Below, piece by piece: positions 63,749 through 64,000 of a stretch of 64,000 nucleotides of DNA (positions are counted from its first letter, which is position 1; every line of letters starts with the position of its first letter). Origin of the DNA: Phocoena phocoena (Eukaryota; Chordata; Mammalia; Artiodactyla; Phocoenidae); contig NC_089224.1 of the NCBI RefSeq assembly GCF_963924675.1, forward strand, positions 47,845,158 to 47,909,157. The letters run 5' to 3'. Under the pieces are notes generated by a model that did no database searches, was not told where the DNA came from, and saw only the letters and a program-made list of their open reading frames with translations. A program made the translations under genes and the position numbers.

Positions 63749-63924
63749 GTGCTTTGTGTCTACTTAGAGGGGTGGGATAGGCAGAATGGGAGGGACATGC
63801 AAGAGGGAGGAGATATGGGGATATATGTATACATATAGCTGATTCACTTTGTTATAAAGCAGAAACTAACACACTATTGTAAAGCAATTATACTCCAATA
63901 ACAATGTTAAAAAAATAAAAACTA
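63255..63924 (+). mobile_element. L1 3' segment (right part of an inverted pair)
   Basis: The segment starts in the last part of ORF2 with tactgggcatataccctga, contains the C-terminal piece at 63308-63550 ([17 protein letters not shown]), an internal A run near 63548-63562, the 3' untranslated region and a tail ending near 63924. Confidence 0.9.
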
Positions 63925-64000
63925 AAGTAGATCTTTTAATAACTACCAAGTAAAATCCCCGAGTGGTTAGAAGGCATTGTGTCATAATTTCTTAATTTCA

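Larger units (their letters stand above)
1..64000 (-). other. ADAMTSL1: ADAMTSL1 gene body, internal part (both ends outside the window)
   Basis: The whole window lies inside one minus-strand gene. Eight exons join in phase and encode the order known for ADAMTSL1 (punctin-1): end of the spacer module, TSR2, a short linker, TSR3, TSR4, then a linker. The protein is known as a secreted, extracellular-matrix ADAMTS-like glycoprotein without a metalloprotease domain. I recognise the residues from memory of the human protein, and an alignment would settle the paralogue. All visible junctions are GT-AG. Introns are about 3.5, 9.9, 3.8, 13.1, 4.5, 1.3 and 5.5 kb, and at least 20 kb of a further intron lies upstream. 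No promoter, first exon or polyadenylation site of the gene is in the window. The closest alternatives would be other ADAMTSL paralogues. Confidence 0.9.
43561..64000 (-). other. ADAMTSL1 intron, at least 20 kb, L1-rich
   Basis: This intron continues past the right edge. By my element boundaries roughly three quarters of it is L1 and SINE sequence. The main non-repeat stretches are 44042-44352, 50637-52861, 53613-54182, 59441-59656, 60623-61234 and 61323-62045. I searched the minus strand of these for the preceding ADAMTSL1 exon (cysteine-rich region, expected motif DNCGVCNGDG) and did not find it. Confidence 0.65.

Noticed and set aside
1..64000. An undescribed biological system
   Set aside because: I read both strands and found one known gene plus repeats. 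No cluster of unknown genes or unexplained large structure remains apart from the L1 inversion listed above.

Overview
This is mammalian nuclear DNA, and most likely from a whale or dolphin. The coding sequence is a set of short exons with GT-AG splice sites, separated by kilobase-scale introns that are full of LINE and SINE copies. The lineage clue is a family of tRNA-derived SINEs of the CHR type (known from cetaceans, hippos and ruminants). Several copies are of the roughly 200 bp form with the 'cttccctggtggcgcagtgg' head that I associate with cetaceans. The species cannot be fixed from sequence alone.

The only gene I can support is on the minus strand. It is ADAMTSL1 (punctin-1), a secreted ADAMTS-like glycoprotein without a protease domain. 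Eight consecutive internal exons are present. In transcription order they are 43486-43560, 39799-39956, 29830-29941, 25932-26070, 12811-12861, 8093-8297, 6645-6792 and 1075-1159. They join in phase into 973 nt of open reading frame (about 323 residues). This covers the spacer module, three thrombospondin type 1 repeats (TSR2 to TSR4) and the start of the linker after TSR4. The signal peptide, TSR1 and cysteine-rich region lie beyond position 64000. The remaining TSRs, the Ig domains and the C terminus lie before position 1.

Layout: positions 1-43500 are mostly old intronic sequence. It carries scattered MIR, L2 and probable MER5 remnants, seven CHR SINEs (six antisense to the plus strand, that is, in the gene's direction), one 3 kb L1 fragment at 2701-5766, one probable solitary retroviral LTR near 34.4-35.0 kb and several GT microsatellites. 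From 43.6 kb to the right edge the intron is dominated by L1: a nearly complete plus-strand copy (44353-50313), a nearly complete minus-strand copy (54183-59440), several 3' fragments, and an inverted L1 pair at 62046-63924. All L1 open reading frames are broken.

I found no second host gene, no RNA gene, no CRISPR array and no evidence for an undescribed molecular system. The observations most worth a second look are structural: an L1 inversion with 5 bp of junction microhomology, a SINE insertion that keeps an L1 reading frame open, two SINEs at one target site, and a 51 bp in-frame exon that could be skipped.
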